Shown: positions 37,088 to 50,517 of the stretch, one piece after another | Position numbering within the stretch: the stretch's first letter is position 1 | Layout: every line of letters begins with the position of its first letter | DNA from: Callipepla californica brunnescens | Taxonomy: Eukaryota; Chordata; Aves; Galliformes; Odontophoridae | Reading direction: 5' to 3' | Assembly: GCA_023055505.1 (NCBI GenBank) | Contig: JALIRH010000002.1 | Location: 38,139,733 to 38,203,732 of the forward strand | Length of the DNA: 64,000 nt | Notes under the pieces: generated by a model | What the model was told of the DNA's origin: nothing | Seen by the model: only the letters and a program-made list of their open reading frames with translations | Database searches by the model: none | Position numbers and translations under genes: made by a program

Positions 37088-38195
37088 GTCATGCAGTCAA
37101 TGTTTACCTGGACTCAATGCATTTCTCCACTCCTGTTCCAAATGATAAGTGGAAATCCAAAGGCATTTTCTCTTCCACTTTTCAGACCAAAAAAAAAAAC
37201 CAAACCAAAACTGACAACCAAATAAACAAAAACAAAACCAACAACTTAGAAAACCATGCAAGCAAACAAAGTAGTGGAAGAATTTAGGATGTCAGTAGAA
37301 AAAAGCATTAAGTAGTTCTGTTCAGTCACACATTCACATTCTTAAGTGTGAACTCTGAGATATGGGGAAAGACACCATGCATGACATTTCAAGTAGATCT
37401 AAAGGAAGAAGCGTTATCAGCTTTCTTTATAGATGAAGCCAAATCTGTGTAGCCTTTTCTTTCCTAGAAAAGGCTGCAAAGTTACTAATACATTCCTGCC
37501 AAGCCATTTCAACCAAAGAAACAGTATTTTAATGGAACTTTTGATGAAAATACTACCCAAGTGAATTTTATTAGACACCATTTATCTCAGGTGCCTTAAA
37601 AAGTATTCCAAGTTTACCTTAGTAAATGTTTAATATTATTCATTGCTGTGTTTCTTTTTAAAAAGTTTTATTTTATTAAAGCCAAGGCCTTCACTAATGA
37701 TCTAAAATGCTTTAAAGCAGGATAAATAGGAGAGGAAAATATGTAAGAGAATGTACGAACAATTGAAAGCCACAAATTAACCGCATGTGCCTTCGTTAAG
37801 AAAAAAAAGAGACTGTAGCTTCAAACATTCCTGGTGCATGCCTGACCATCTTGTAGTATGGAATCGTTCCTCTAAACTCTGATATTTTTAAAAAACGGGA
37901 ATAAGTGCAAGAGAGGGGACTCATGGGAGTTTGACAATTATTTTTTGTTAAATGCACAAAGGAAATGCAATATTTTCAGCATTACCCCTCCAAGTGCCTT
38001 TTTTTATTGATGATTTTGTAAAGTATGTGGACATAATGTAAATATTTTTATTTTTATATGACTGAATGAGTTATGAATGAAAGTGAATTGTTGCCTATAG
38101 CAGCATCTATAGATAACTTGAAGAAAGCGTGAAGTGGAATTTATGTTTTTTTTTCTAGCCACTTTTTTACAATAAACATTTTTAAATAAGACTTC
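37088..38195 (+). other. SNAI2: SNAI2 3' UTR
   Basis: About 1.1 kb between the stop codon and the main poly(A) signal. It opens with an A/C-rich low-complexity stretch (about 37187-37245) that includes a proximal AATAAA at 37221. Further along are seed matches for miR-124 (37591, 37787, 37994), miR-1/206 (37490, 37825), miR-200b/c (37522) and miR-30 (37101). Near the end is a Pumilio element TGTAAATA (38037-38044) beside AU-rich sequence. The 3' limit is inferred from the AATAAA at 38171 plus a typical cleavage distance. Confidence 0.85.
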
Positions 38196-38219
38196 TGTTG
38201 TTTGTTCTAAATAAATAAA
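38171..38219 (+). terminator. SNAI2: SNAI2 poly(A) signals
   Basis: AATAAA at 38171-38176, then a GT/T-rich element (TGTTGTTTGTTCT at about 38196-38208), the standard layout for cleavage near 38190. Two further overlapping AATAAA hexamers at 38210-38215 and 38214-38219 could serve as a backup. Confidence 0.85.
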
Positions 38220-39824
38220 GGGAATGTGTTTGGTATATCAAGGGTATGGAATATCGAATAATGCAAGTGCCTCTTCAGGTCAAAATGAAGATGAAAGTGG
38301 ATTTCAGCTGTGAATTCTTAGTTCTCAGCATTAGAAAGAGAAATACCATTTTTATTTTCAAACCTTTAAAACAGTATGAAGCGTTCTTGTGGAGTCACCA
38401 CTATAAACACCTGCTTTTTTTGTTACTTGTAAGAGCATGACAACATTGTGAAGTATATTTTAACAAAAACACAAATATTTTTTGTTGTATTTTAACACTT
38501 GAAAAGATTCAGTAAGTGCAGTCTTATTATAGTACTTTTTCCAAGATGCTGACATTAGGAAATGTGGCCCTTACCCAAAGTTCATTGGAGTCACTGCAGC
38601 TTTAAAGCTGTTCGGCAATATCTGCATGAAGCTGTTGTAGCGTAGTGTTCAAGTCACAGTAAAATATTCGTTACACAGTAATTTCAGAAATACTAAAATA
38701 TTTTAATGAAGTATCTTACCTTGCTGAACAAGTGAAGGCATTATGACTGTGTGAGCTAGTAGCTCACGGGAAATAATTATTCAGTAATAAAAATCAGAAA
38801 TACTGTTCTTCAGATGAAGGACTTCAGACTAAGGACTCCAGGATCCAAACTACATTGAAGTGTTATGACTTCAACAAGCCAGTCGCAGCTTTTTCAACTT
38901 TTAACAAAGCACAAAGCTAGAAAGCACATAAACACTAGCTGGCATACAGCTCCCAGAACACTATGGCACATTACGCAGGAGCAGAAAATAGCAAAATCAG
39001 AATTCCAAAATTTCAATGAGAAGATTACAGCATGACATAGACAAGGGGCAGATTTCTTGAGAAAGGTCACGTGCATTGACTGCCCTGCAGAGACCTGCAG
39101 AGTACCTCAGTAGGACTGTGCTGGGAGATCTTGGGCAGTAGGTGCAAAACAGAAGCTTTGTAACTTTTCTTCGTGGGAAGCACTGAACTGAAAAGTCAGC
39201 TCAGATGAAGCTTTTAATATCCTCCGAGCATATTCTGACAAAATCTCTGTGTTATAAGAACAATTCACTAGGACTTGTTAGATTTTATTTTCAGGAAATG
39301 GCTTGAGAGTTCAAGAAAGATAGGATTAGTGGGAATTTGTTAGGTAACTTTTCAGAATGAACATATGAAGGCATCAAATACCTTTGAAAAGTTTAGTGTG
39401 GTTACTGTATTGATTTGCACTTCCATGTTAGTCACTTTGAAGTTCTTTGGCTCCAGCAGCAATTTGTGCAGCTTTCTCTTCCCAGAGTGAAGTTTAGCAG
39501 TGTATAAGTAAAGCTCTGGCAGTCAACAGCTATTTGTACTGTCAAAGTTCTAGGTTTGCTTTCCTGCAGCTATTTACCTTATGTAATAAAGACTTCTCCA
39601 TTGTTTTAATTCACACTTTAAATTCTCTACTCTCATAGTAAATGAAATAGCATAAGAGATTGACTTGAATGAATGGAAATGCTACTGTTGTCCTTAAGGG
39701 AAATCAGATGAAAACTTCATCAAAATACAGTATGCTAAACCAAACACAAGTGGAACTGGTCTGATTTGGAGATGACAATTAAGATATGCTACTTTGCATG
39801 CCTGTAACACCTGTACTCATAAAA
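38220..39824. other. Downstream flank of SNAI2, no gene seen
   Basis: AT-rich, only short open frames, no recognised repeat. Confidence 0.65.
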
Positions 39825-40030
39825 CACAAAGATGGGAAAGGCTAGAAGCTCTTCTGGCTCCTCTCTAATTGAAACAGTGCTCTATCACAGATTTCCAGCT
39901 CTCTGTCCAGTTGCAGCCTAAACTTCCCAGGCAGCTGAATTTCTCTGCTTTTCCTGTGAGACTGCTTTGAATGTTCTGTTGTAACATCCTTCCAAAACAT
40001 TTTCCATTAGTAGTTTTGCCTCATTACTCT
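39825..40030 (-). mobile_element. Possible old CR1-like LINE relic
   Basis: Reversed CR1-like phrases: CTCTGTCCAGTTGCAGCC, TTTCCTGTGAGACTGCTTTG and ATTAGTAGTTTTGCCTCATT. The match is partial and by eye only. Confidence 0.4.
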
Positions 40031-41159
40031 AGAAATGCGCTTCTTTGCATACACAAGCTATTTGTCGATGTAAATTGAATTATGCTCTGAGCTGCTAGAT
40101 GATACCTCCTTTGATTTTCTTGAAATGTGACTGAAAAGCTCCCTCCATGGTGAATCTACCTGTTGAATCTCTTTGACTATAGCTGTGTTTCTTGCAAGAT
40201 ACCACCGATCTTATTATCCAAACCTTCGTTAAAAAAACATGCTCCCCACACCCCTAATATCTTATCACCATTCCTTTCAGAGCTCCCTTTAAACTTTGAT
40301 TTTTTTACAACACCGTTGAAGTTAATACTTTTTAGTGAGTAGTTAAGCTATCAAAAGGCAAGTCTCTACTCAGGAGGACCTGCATGATAGAAACCTATGT
40401 ACAATGTGATTCCCATCTCCCTTTAGCTACTGGCTAATTAGTTGTTTAAAATCAGTTGAACCTGGGAAGGTACTTTTGCCTGGAGGTTACTCTAAATACT
40501 CTAAATATATATAAGCTTAGTTGTATGATGATCTATCTTAGGGAATGACGGATAGTCTATTTCTTTAGTATGGTCTGGCAATTTATTTTACTTTCTGAGT
40601 ATCTTTAGAATGTGTGGAGGAGAATTTAATCTCTACAGCATATATGCAGTTACATGTCAAATGCGTCAACTTCTCAAGGCCGAGGGAAATCATTGATTCA
40701 CTTTGGTTTCCTCTTTTCTCCTTCCTTGCTATCATTTGGGTGTGCTTTTCACCTCATGGCTGTGGGATGAGGTAGCATGGGCATCAAAGGAAGACAGAAT
40801 GAAGTATATTTTTGTGCTCAAAGCACTACAATTATCCTACCAACTAATATAAAGTTTGGAAAAGCAACTTATGCACTCACCAGAGGGTTAAAATAAGTGC
40901 TTCTGAGAGTAAGGCATCATGAAAACTCTCTTCTGCATTTACTCTCTTATTTGGATTATTATAATTGCAGTTACCTTTAGAGAAGCTCAGGGCCTATTTC
41001 TCTAAGCTCCATGAAATCATCTAAGAAAGAACCCTAAAGATCATGTAATTTCAATTAAAGAAAGGAAGGACAATAGGAAACCTGGTTTAATCCTGTCTTG
41101 TTCTCCAAGTGATTTCCCTTGCCACAAAATCAAGTCAGTATTTCATCTTATGATATTTG
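40031..41159. other. Intergenic, no gene seen
   Basis: Nothing recognisable beyond AT-rich unique-looking sequence. Confidence 0.65.
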
Positions 41160-41345
41160 TGTTTGTTCCAATGTTGAATTGCCCTTATGGTAAAAAAAAA
41201 AAGATTGTTTTTAATGTTTAAATGAAATTCTCTGTATTTCACATGGTGCCTGTTGCCTCTTGTCCTCTCACTGGGCAGCACTGAGAGTCTGGCTCAGTCT
41301 TCCTTGCACCCCCTTATCAGATATGTATATACAAATTGCTTGTTC
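41160..41345 (-). mobile_element. CR1 LINE fragment (ORF2 tail)
   Basis: Contains the reverse-complement CR1 signature TTGCCTCTTGTCCTCTCACT, CTGAGAGTCTGGCTCAGTCT and CTTGCACCCCCTTATCAGATA. Diverged, and both ends are unclear. Confidence 0.75.
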
Positions 41346-44300
41346 TATCCTTTTTTTCTCAGAAATGTTATTTCCTAGTTTCTACAGAGTCATTATGAAC
41401 TCTGAATGGTGTAGAGAATGAGACTATGCCTTTTAGAGAGAGGGAGGGGTGCCCTGTGCTGTTATATAGCGCAGTATAACAGTACCACAGGTAAGTACAT
41501 GATGTAGGTTTATGCCAGGAAAGCTTAATTGTTGCAGAGGCATATCCTTTTTGAGGTATCGTGTGAAAGTATCTTGAAGTCTTAGCAAAGTCTTTGCTTA
41601 GTCTTTGAGGCCATGGTGTGGCCATATCACATCCTTACACTGTTGTCCCATCTGAGGGAATCATAATCAAACCAGGCTAGAGATTTATAAAAGAAGTCTG
41701 TGGTGGAGGAGTTTTAATTGTTTGAATTTTTTAGGCAGTTTGTTCCTCTCCTCTTCAAAACTTCAGGAATGCCATCCAAGCCAACATTTTTTTGTTGTTG
41801 TTCTGTTTCATTCAGTATTTTGAATACTAAGACATAAAAAGTGCTTCTTAATGGCCTTCCTTCTCTTGTTTTCCCCATGTCTCTATAAGACAAAAGCTGC
41901 GATTTTGCCCTCCAGTTGTTTTCTGTTACATCTGTCTCTACTCTCTCTGTTGCCTGGGCACTGAATATATCCTGTCTCTTTTCTTTGTTCCTTTCTGCTT
42001 TATATGCACCACCAGAAGTTTGTCCAGTGTATGTGCTTGGTAGCTGAAGGTGGGTGAAGATTGTAGTTGGGCAAACCTTGCCAAAAGGGAATAAATGCTA
42101 TTTTCTATCTGTTATTTATGCAAGCATATTTTACATTAATTTTCTTCAAAGAAGACACTGAAAACAGAACAATCAGAACAATCTCATGGCCTTCATCATC
42201 TTTTAGTATTCCCCACCCTGTAAGCTTGGAAGAGGAGCAGCAGTATGCATAGACTTCAGTATGTTCTCTTCATATAGGTGGACAGGCAGCTGACGAGCCT
42301 ACACATCCACACATGCAAACCATTTTACTGCAATCCTAACTTGGGAAATCTACTACAGAAAAACCCACAGAAAGATCTCTCATTTTGTTGCTAGTAGAGC
42401 CATCCCTCTATTAAAGAAACCGTTTTAAATGCAAACTCAAAAGCGCTTTCTGGGAAGACAAAGCTTGTTGAAGTAAAAGCTGTTTGTTCATCCACTCAAC
42501 ATAGGAAAGATTGAGATCACTAAACTTCAAGCCTGGATCAGAATATTTTCCTGGAAATCTAGTTTTATACTACTTACAAAATAAAACAGTCCTTTGTCTA
42601 GACAAAGACAACTACAGAAAATCATTCTGTACCTTGCCAAGCCTCTGTATTCTCCCTGTTTCCTATGTTTTTGTCTTTTCTGTTACTGCTTTCTCTGCCT
42701 TACACTGGAAACATCTCCTTCACAGATATGGCTGGCAGTGTGTCAGTCAGTGGATCACGGGTGTTTTAATACTTGATAGATGCTGACATTGCCACTTCCT
42801 CTGATGACACCTAGATGTGGGTCTGAAAAATAAATATGTGTCACATGTTGGACCTACAGATCCATCAAATGGCAACAGCTCCTTACCATCTCCTTTTCAT
42901 AGCTTCTTCAAAGACATGAGCAGGGAACACAGGAGCTTGTCTCTAACAAGTCCTTCACAGAGAATAGCCTGCATCTCACTGAGTCCTGTGGGCTCCCAGC
43001 ACCTGCTGAACATCAGGGTGTGAAGTCACAGACATCTGTTAAGTTGCTAATAAGAAGCAGTTAAAGTATAAAGTTGCACTGCAATTAGCTCAGATTTTGC
43101 ACGTCCCTAAACCAAAGTAAATTCCTTTGAATGTAACCTGCCCTCTCATGTGGGCTTGCAGATTATCCACAGCTGACAATGAATAAAGGGTTAGAAGAAT
43201 GAAAACTGACAGTTATTAAGTCACTATAGCAAAAAAGGAACAAATAACCAGAAGTATAAAGTAATAATGTTATTCACATGAAAGACTAATAAAAGTCCTC
43301 TCCATCCCTGTAGAAGCTACATCATAGTGAACATTAAATCATAATTATTTTACATTTTAAAATGTAGCAGAAAAAAAAAAAAGAAAACATTTTGGAAGAG
43401 AGTCCACCACAATTTATAGTGAAGCATTCACTATTCATCCGTAATACATGAAACCAGGCCAGGTTGTTATGTCCTGGGGAAATTAAAAAAAAAAGGATCT
43501 TGTGACTCGTGACAGACATTTTGGTGGTGTTTGTGAAACCTCTTGGCACGTCAGCCCAGTCCTTAACTAGTTCTGACTGTACAAGACCCACGCTCCCAAC
43601 CAGTCAGGATTTTCTGACAGCCATGTTTTACTGAGCGAAAATCACTTTTTTTTTTGGAAAATGGCTTTCAGTTTCTAGGTTGTTTCAAGGAATTGCTCCA
43701 CTCCTGTTCTCTGTGTGCCTTTTTCTTAGTATTAGCAGAACACTGGGACAATAGCGGTTTAGTGATCACAGCAGAGAACTATGACTGGGGGCTGGTACCG
43801 AATATTTGAACCCAAATACCCCAAGATGTATGTCATATTGATGGGACAAAAGGGATTCTGGGAACAAAAGGAAGAAAAACTATTAAAATGTCTGCCTTCC
43901 TGGAGCAAGCATGGCATTTAATAGGTATTTACCATCTGTAAATATCAATTATTAAATTTTCTTCCAGGTCAGGCTTCTGTAACAGGAGAACCTCAGTTGT
44001 TCAGAGCTGTTAAGCTTTGAGAGGAGGTTTTGGCTCCAGCTAAGACTGCAGGTGATAAAACAGGTAAGTCAGACTGTTGTTCTTATTGATACAAAGTAGA
44101 GCATCTTGAAAGGACATAGTAGATTTCCTTTTTTTTTTTTTTTTTTAATTTTTATGCAAATATAATCTGTGAAAACAGGAACATCCAAAATGATGCAGAA
44201 TTATATATATGCAAAATAAATTCAAGTAAATGCAAAAAATTAAAATTGGGAAAGTATTTCCAGGAAAAAGAAAAAAAAAACCTACAATTTTGCTTCTTTC

Positions 44301-45388
44301 TTTTATGAAACTGAAACATTTAACCAAAAATTGTGTTTCCATTTTTTGTCAACTTTTTAGACCATGGATATCGCTATTTTCACCGGGTGTATTTTCCAGT
44401 TTTGGTGAATAAAAAAGTCTTATTACTTTGTACAAACTTTAGTCTGAACCCAGAGAACTCAGCTATTTTGAAAATCATGAAAATATGCTCTTCCTGATTT
44501 TTTGTGTATAACTCTTTCTGGTGGTAAGACTTCTATTCACAGGCTATCTTGAGGTTGTCCTATACAGCAAACTTTTGCATTTGCTGCGTTAACAGTATTT
44601 CAAATCCGCTGGGACATTGATAACTGAAATAGCAATTTTCAGTAAGCTTTTGCCGTAATACAGTCCCACATACAACATCACCTACATCATTGGTTTCAGT
44701 TTACAGTGTCAGGGAGGAAGTGGAGCCAGGGTTCTTCCTAAAACACCAACCTGTTTGGAGCATTCTGGGTCCCTTCTTCAAGCAGAATTTTTTTTCTGCT
44801 GTACAGTCTCACAGGCTGGAGAGGAATCAGAATCATCTGTAATGAGCTCTTACATGTTCCTGCGTTGCAGTTTGTACGTCAGGTTGCTGTGCTAACAATA
44901 ACAAGGGTGTAATTCTGAGTTTCCGTGGTAAGCTTTGAGGTTGTTTTGTTTTAACATTTTTCTCTGTTTTTCATTCTGTAATTGTACCTTATTTTCTCCC
45001 TATTTAGGGTGAGTTCAAGTGATTTTTGAAATCTTAATTTCTCAGCAATTTTTTGATAACTACAGACATGTTAAATCTTAGCCCCCATAAATTTAAGAAT
45101 CTTTTTCTATGCATCTTTGGTAAACGCCTTTCCATCTTGTTTACATCTGCCTATTTTAATCAAAGAGTAAGAATTCCACAAATGTTTCGTGAACACAGCT
45201 AGAAATTTTGAGTCTTTTATTTGCATTCTGAGACATCATACACAAGAGGGGAAGCTGTGCACATACAAAGTTTGCTGTTGCATATTGATACTGTAAGCAG
45301 AAGCACAGGTTATTAGCTTCCTTAGGTCACTAATGAAGAGTAAGGGTCTGTTCTGTAGCCCTCCCCAAGACACATGAAAAAACTGGCA
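41346..45388. other. Intergenic, no gene seen
   Basis: No gene or repeat family recognised; a poly(T) run lies at 44129. Confidence 0.65.
44129..44146 (+). repeat. Poly(T) tract, 18 nt
   Basis: Run of 18 T. A similar 18-T run is at 51049-51066. Confidence 0.95.
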
Positions 45389-45620
45389 CAGAATCATAGA
45401 ATAACTAAGGTTGGAAAAAGCAAAAGACCTTTAAGATCATCTAGTCCATTCATCAGCCCATCCCCCACCAGTTCATGTCCCTTGGTGTCACATCTACATG
45501 TTTCCAGAGCACCTCCAAGAATGATGACTCTGCCTCCCCACTGAGCTGCCTGTTCCAATGCTCTACCGCTCATTCTGAGAAGAAATGTTTTCTAACATCT
45601 AATCTGAACCTCTCCTGGTG
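45389..45620 (-). mobile_element. CR1 LINE 3'-end fragment
   Basis: Begins with the reversed CR1 3' terminus (cagaatcatagaataactaa) followed by AGATCATCTAGTCCATTC, CTGTTCCAATGCTCTACC and CTAATCTGAACCTCTCCTGG. Similarity stops at about 45620; the next 200 bp are not recognisable as CR1. Confidence 0.87.
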
Positions 45621-48600
45621 AGGACACACCACATCCTGCAGTGCCCACGTGGGTGATGAGACACCGAGTGATGCTGACAACCCCAACAAGAGGTCCATAG
45701 CGCTCTCCTCTCCACACACAAAAGTACACCACTTGATGACTTTCACTTTTTTAGACTTTGTAAGTGGTTTTCCAGCTTCCTGCACTGCACCCATGGCACA
45801 GAGCTGGGACATTTGCTCCTGTGTGATTTTGGTTCCCCTCTATAAACAGGAAATAGCCTTTAGGTCTTTTAGATTAATTTTCTCTTACTGCTATCACTTT
45901 GTTCATTCTTACATCTGAAGTTCTACTCTGGTTCCCATAAAGGAAGTCATTGTCTGAGAAAGATCACAGAATTTGGTATTATACATTTTTTAGGGGCCCA
46001 CAACTGAAGTTTTAAGATATAGATTACATATACAAATGTGCACTGCATCCAAGTTTCCATATAATTCCTCATTTTGAAAGGAGGAAGTAATATTTTGAAG
46101 AGGTGCCACGTAAAGTCAAATGATGCATTTATATTGCTCCATCATATTGGTCCATATAATTCCTATGACCAAGTCAAACCACCCAGGAACAGGACTGCCT
46201 TTTCCCTTGAAGCAAAGCCACTCGTTTGAGCATTAATGCTCACTGTGTTGATAAAGATTGTTCTATAGTCTTCCCCTGTGCATTAACGTCCTGGTAGTGT
46301 TGCCTAAAGTGCTGCTCAGAGCCTTCACACTCTGACCTGGTGCAGCTGGGAAGAAAGGAGACAAGCAGTTAGCCAGGAATCCAGGAGACAGCTTTCCCTA
46401 CAGGAGATTTTGATGACATAACTGTGTAGCAAACTCTTCTAGCAAACATGCAGTTCCTGTTGACAGTGTGCACTGCAGCAGAGCTTCTCCTAGCTGCACT
46501 TGAAGACCAATATTGCTGTAATGAGACTTTAGCTTTGTGAGTTACAGAGGTGCTGTAAAAAAAAAAAGAGGAAAGAAAGCAACACTTCTCTCTTGGCATA
46601 AGTTTCTGACACAGACCTGATCTGAGTCTCAAGACAGTGCAGCTTATACTTCATCTTACTCCCAGGATTTTGCCTAAAGTATACCCCAGACATTAATGTT
46701 TAAGTGATAGGATTTGGAGGTGACGTGTGATGAGACATAGGGATGGGAAAGTGTATGCTTTGATGGCAGAAGAAGAGTTCAAACCAGTCCTTCTCACTGT
46801 GAGACTACAGCAAATTTACTAGCATTAATCCATTTGCTTCCATTTTATTTTCTTCTTGCCTGCATTTAGTGAGAAAGAATAATGACCATGTCTCATAACA
46901 CCTCAGTAATAGTTCAGCAGGATTCCTGTGAAGTTTCTGGGCTGGACCAGGACTGATTAGCTACAGATTTTGATGTATGAAACTCAGCTGACAAGCCAGG
47001 CTTGCAGTCTGCACTGCTGCAGCTTCTGTTGAAGAATGTAAAATGATCATTTGGTTGCTCTTTCAGGAGGAAACAAACAAATGGAGTGAAATGAAAAACT
47101 GAAGTAAAAAGCAGTTTATAAAAATTAGATCTTCAGATTTATTTTTTGCACATGGTTAGACATGCGCAGAATAAAGTGAGTTGGATAGGTTGCTTTTTTT
47201 AAGCCATTTGAACCTCATATATGCTTATGCAAAAAAGAATCTTTTCAAGTGATCATGGACTTCTTCACTGACGTGAACGGCAGCCTTCCTGTTTTAAATT
47301 GCAAGTTGTAAAAAGAGAGTTGCACTGTCAATCAGCCAGCAAATGGTGCTGCACTGGGCCTTCTACAAAAACAAACAATGGGTAATAGATTACTTTATGG
47401 TAGGACTGAATTTAAAACAAGAAAATCCTTATCAGTGCAGTATGTTTTCTGGTCCACTAGAACTCATCTATTTTAATCTGTTCCAGCTCTGTTACATTTA
47501 CCTTTTTTTAGATTACAGCAAGTCCTTCTAAACATATATATGCGTGTATACATACAAATGTGGGCATGTATATAAAAAAAATGTATATGTATAAACATTT
47601 TCTGTATTTAGGCAAAGTCAGATTTAGAGCAAAATTATACCCTAACTGATACAATTTCTTTGAGCAGTACTACATGGGACATTCCAATTCACTTATCTAT
47701 TCCAAATTCTCAATTTTCACTAAAAAAACTGAAGTGAATCTCTATTCCTATAGTTATCCAGAAATAATAACAAGAAGAAACGATCAAATACATATGGCAA
47801 AAAAAGAACAACCACATAAACACTGTTTTGATGGTAAATGCAAAACCAGTACACTTCCAGTCACTTTCAAACAGCCAGGCAGCACAGTGCCAAGACCAGT
47901 GTCAGGGATAGGCAGCTCGAGTGGTATATTGGCACTGCTTCAATCAGGGAGGTTTCTATGAGGACAGTCCTTGGGAAGATGATAAATGTTAGCAGAGGAA
48001 CCAGTTTTCTGGCTGACCAAATCATGGAAGGAAAGCACGGGAGAACACCGTAGTGAAGATCTTTAATATTTGTTGAGTGGCATTTTACTTTGGTGTTGCT
48101 AGCAGCAGGAGTAAAAACAAAAAAGATGACGGAACTGTTTAGCAGGTAAAAATGGAGCACTAGAGTTAAAGGTTAAAGCTTTCAAAGGGCCTTTCAAAGC
48201 TAATAGTTATATCTGAAACTCAACTCAGTGCTAGCCGCATTGCAACAAATGCTTGAGCCTGTTGGATTTTACTGGACAACAATTATAAAAATTAAATAAA
48301 TTCAACTGAGAACGGCATTACTTAGGAAGACTTCTGAGATACTCAATAAAAAATCTCCCACTCTCCCTTTCTCTTCAGTTCCTGCCTTTGAGCCACATAA
48401 AAGAGCATGGTACAATGACCCAGCCCATGGACTGGCTTCCAGAGCTGAGAAGCCAATATAGTGCAGGGTGGCTAACAGACCTAAAGGGCAAGTACTGTTT
48501 TAATTTATTCAGTCAACGTTTTCCTACAGTTGGCAACATCTGCAAAGGAGACTCTAGTACATAGCTCAGACTGTTCAAGATTTTTTTTTTATTCTTGGGC

Positions 48601-50247
48601 AATGCTGTTGATTTTCTTTACTGAGTCTTTTCTCTCACTCTTCAAAGGTAGTATTTAATTTTCTTGTGTAGGCTTACCATGCACCTGTATTATCCCTTTT
48701 TCTCCAGCAGAAATTATTTTGGGACACAATTGTGGTTTTAAATTTGAATTTCTCCTGTATATTTAGCAATCTCATCAGAATAAAATAAGGAGCCAGGTAT
48801 CTTCCTGTGCACATGCATATGACACTTCTGCTTGTTCAGAAAATTTAATGCATTCAGGAAACACTGGTCTTACCAGGTGTGAGCAATATAGCTATGCAGA
48901 ACATTCACAGCATCACATCAGACCTATTGCATAAATACAAACACTTGACCTAAGTGAGAATGCAGACACATCTCCAAAGTTACATATTTTCTATACTTAC
49001 AGAAGCCCTCTGGAATATCAAGGAAAACACGTGAATCTTTCTTCTGAACAGTTGCTCTGAAAAAAGGAATTCTGTATGTGCCAGGCAGCACAGTGGAGAA
49101 TTCCACCTTTTTAAACAGATGAGGGTGAAAGATAAGACACTGGCTAGATATGCAAAGGATATGCACTACAAACCCAATCCTCTTTCTTCCACACCTCAGC
49201 CCAGGAGCTGCAGATTATAACCTTTCACCCTGTACTGTGTGCAATCCATGCTCAGCTCCCAAGCATAGAGCTGGTTTAATGCAGGAGTTTGCAAAGCACC
49301 TGGTTCCTGTAAATATAAAGTCTTCTCTTTTTTGGCTCTCCATTAAGCAATGCCTGCAGAATATGTCTGACAAACGTCTGAAAGTTCAAGGGCCAATGGC
49401 TATCAGGAAAGCTGGTTCTATACACAGGATAGGGTGAGTGCATTTTGAGGCATGTCCTGCAGTCCTGGTCTTTTGGTGTACATCTGGTTACACTGAACTA
49501 CATGTCAGGGCAAAATACTGGGGAGCAACCTCACTTCAGCATAGAGGGAAGCCAGAACAAGTTACATTTCAGTAGGTCACCTACTCTGAAGTGAGGAACA
49601 ACCAACACTGCAATGTGTGGCTCCGTTCCAGAATCTAGGTCAAATCATTATACCTTTATATTATAGATATAAAATATACCTTATATAGATATAGTACTTA
49701 GACAGTATTATATATATACTTTCCATAAGCCAAAGGTTAAAAACATTTCTGTCAAGAAGGTGCGTTCCATGGGCAGCATACAAATGGCATCACATCAGAT
49801 GTAGGTCAGCGAAAGGAAAAGACTGTAGGACATCCTCATGTGTCTTTGTGGCTTGCCTTCCAGGCTGCTCTGTTCCGCTGGTTGCTTTTGCTCTCAAAGT
49901 TTACATGGAAAACTCACAGGACAGCAGACTTGTACGTAATTGCAGTCAGTAGCTCAAAGGCAAATGTTTTCCATCCCTGTACTGGCATTTTTAAAAGGGA
50001 CAGTGTTTCAGAGGCTTTCAGGAAAAATTACATGCTTAGATGCTACCCTTTGTAAAATCTAGCCTACACACATTGCCTTGAGAAGCAAGTTGGAAAGTGA
50101 CACCAAAGAGGTCATACTGTAAATTCAGGTTGAAATCCCTGTCTGGTGGAATATAGATTTAAATCATTCTCCCCGGCCCATGCCTGGACTGTTGTACTAT
50201 GAGTCATGATCCATCCTGCTCTCCCTCCTTTTCACACCTGCATGCCT
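45621..50247. other. Intergenic, no gene seen
   Basis: No gene recognised. The 200 bp after the CR1 at 45389 are somewhat GC-richer but unassigned. TA-rich patches lie near 47530-47590 and 49660-49720. Confidence 0.65.
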
Positions 50248-50310
50248 TGTAGACTGGTGGTTAGACCACTTGGAGGTGCAAAACTGGTTCAAATCCTACC
50301 AGGTGGGGTG
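50248..50310 (+). repeat. tRNA-like sequence, possible tRNA-derived SINE relic
   Basis: GGTTCAAATCC at 50286-50296 fits the pol III B-box. About 36 nt upstream TGTAGACTGGTGGTTAGACC resembles a diverged A-box/D-arm region. The T-arm does not pair well, so it is not a working tRNA. A MIR-like or other tRNA-derived SINE relic is plausible. Confidence 0.4.
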
Positions 50311-50517
50311 ATGCCTAAAGCAGGAAGCTCCTGGGGCTAGCCAGGCGCTCACAGCAGTGCATGACTCAGTGGAAGAGGATGACTGTTCTGAAGTTCTGTG
50401 AATGCTCTTATACGGTCTTACATTTTATTGCAGGGATCTCCAAAGACATAGTTTAAATCTATTAAGCATATTATCACATATATTAAACATAAACATGTGA
50501 GGGCAAATTGAAAAAAG

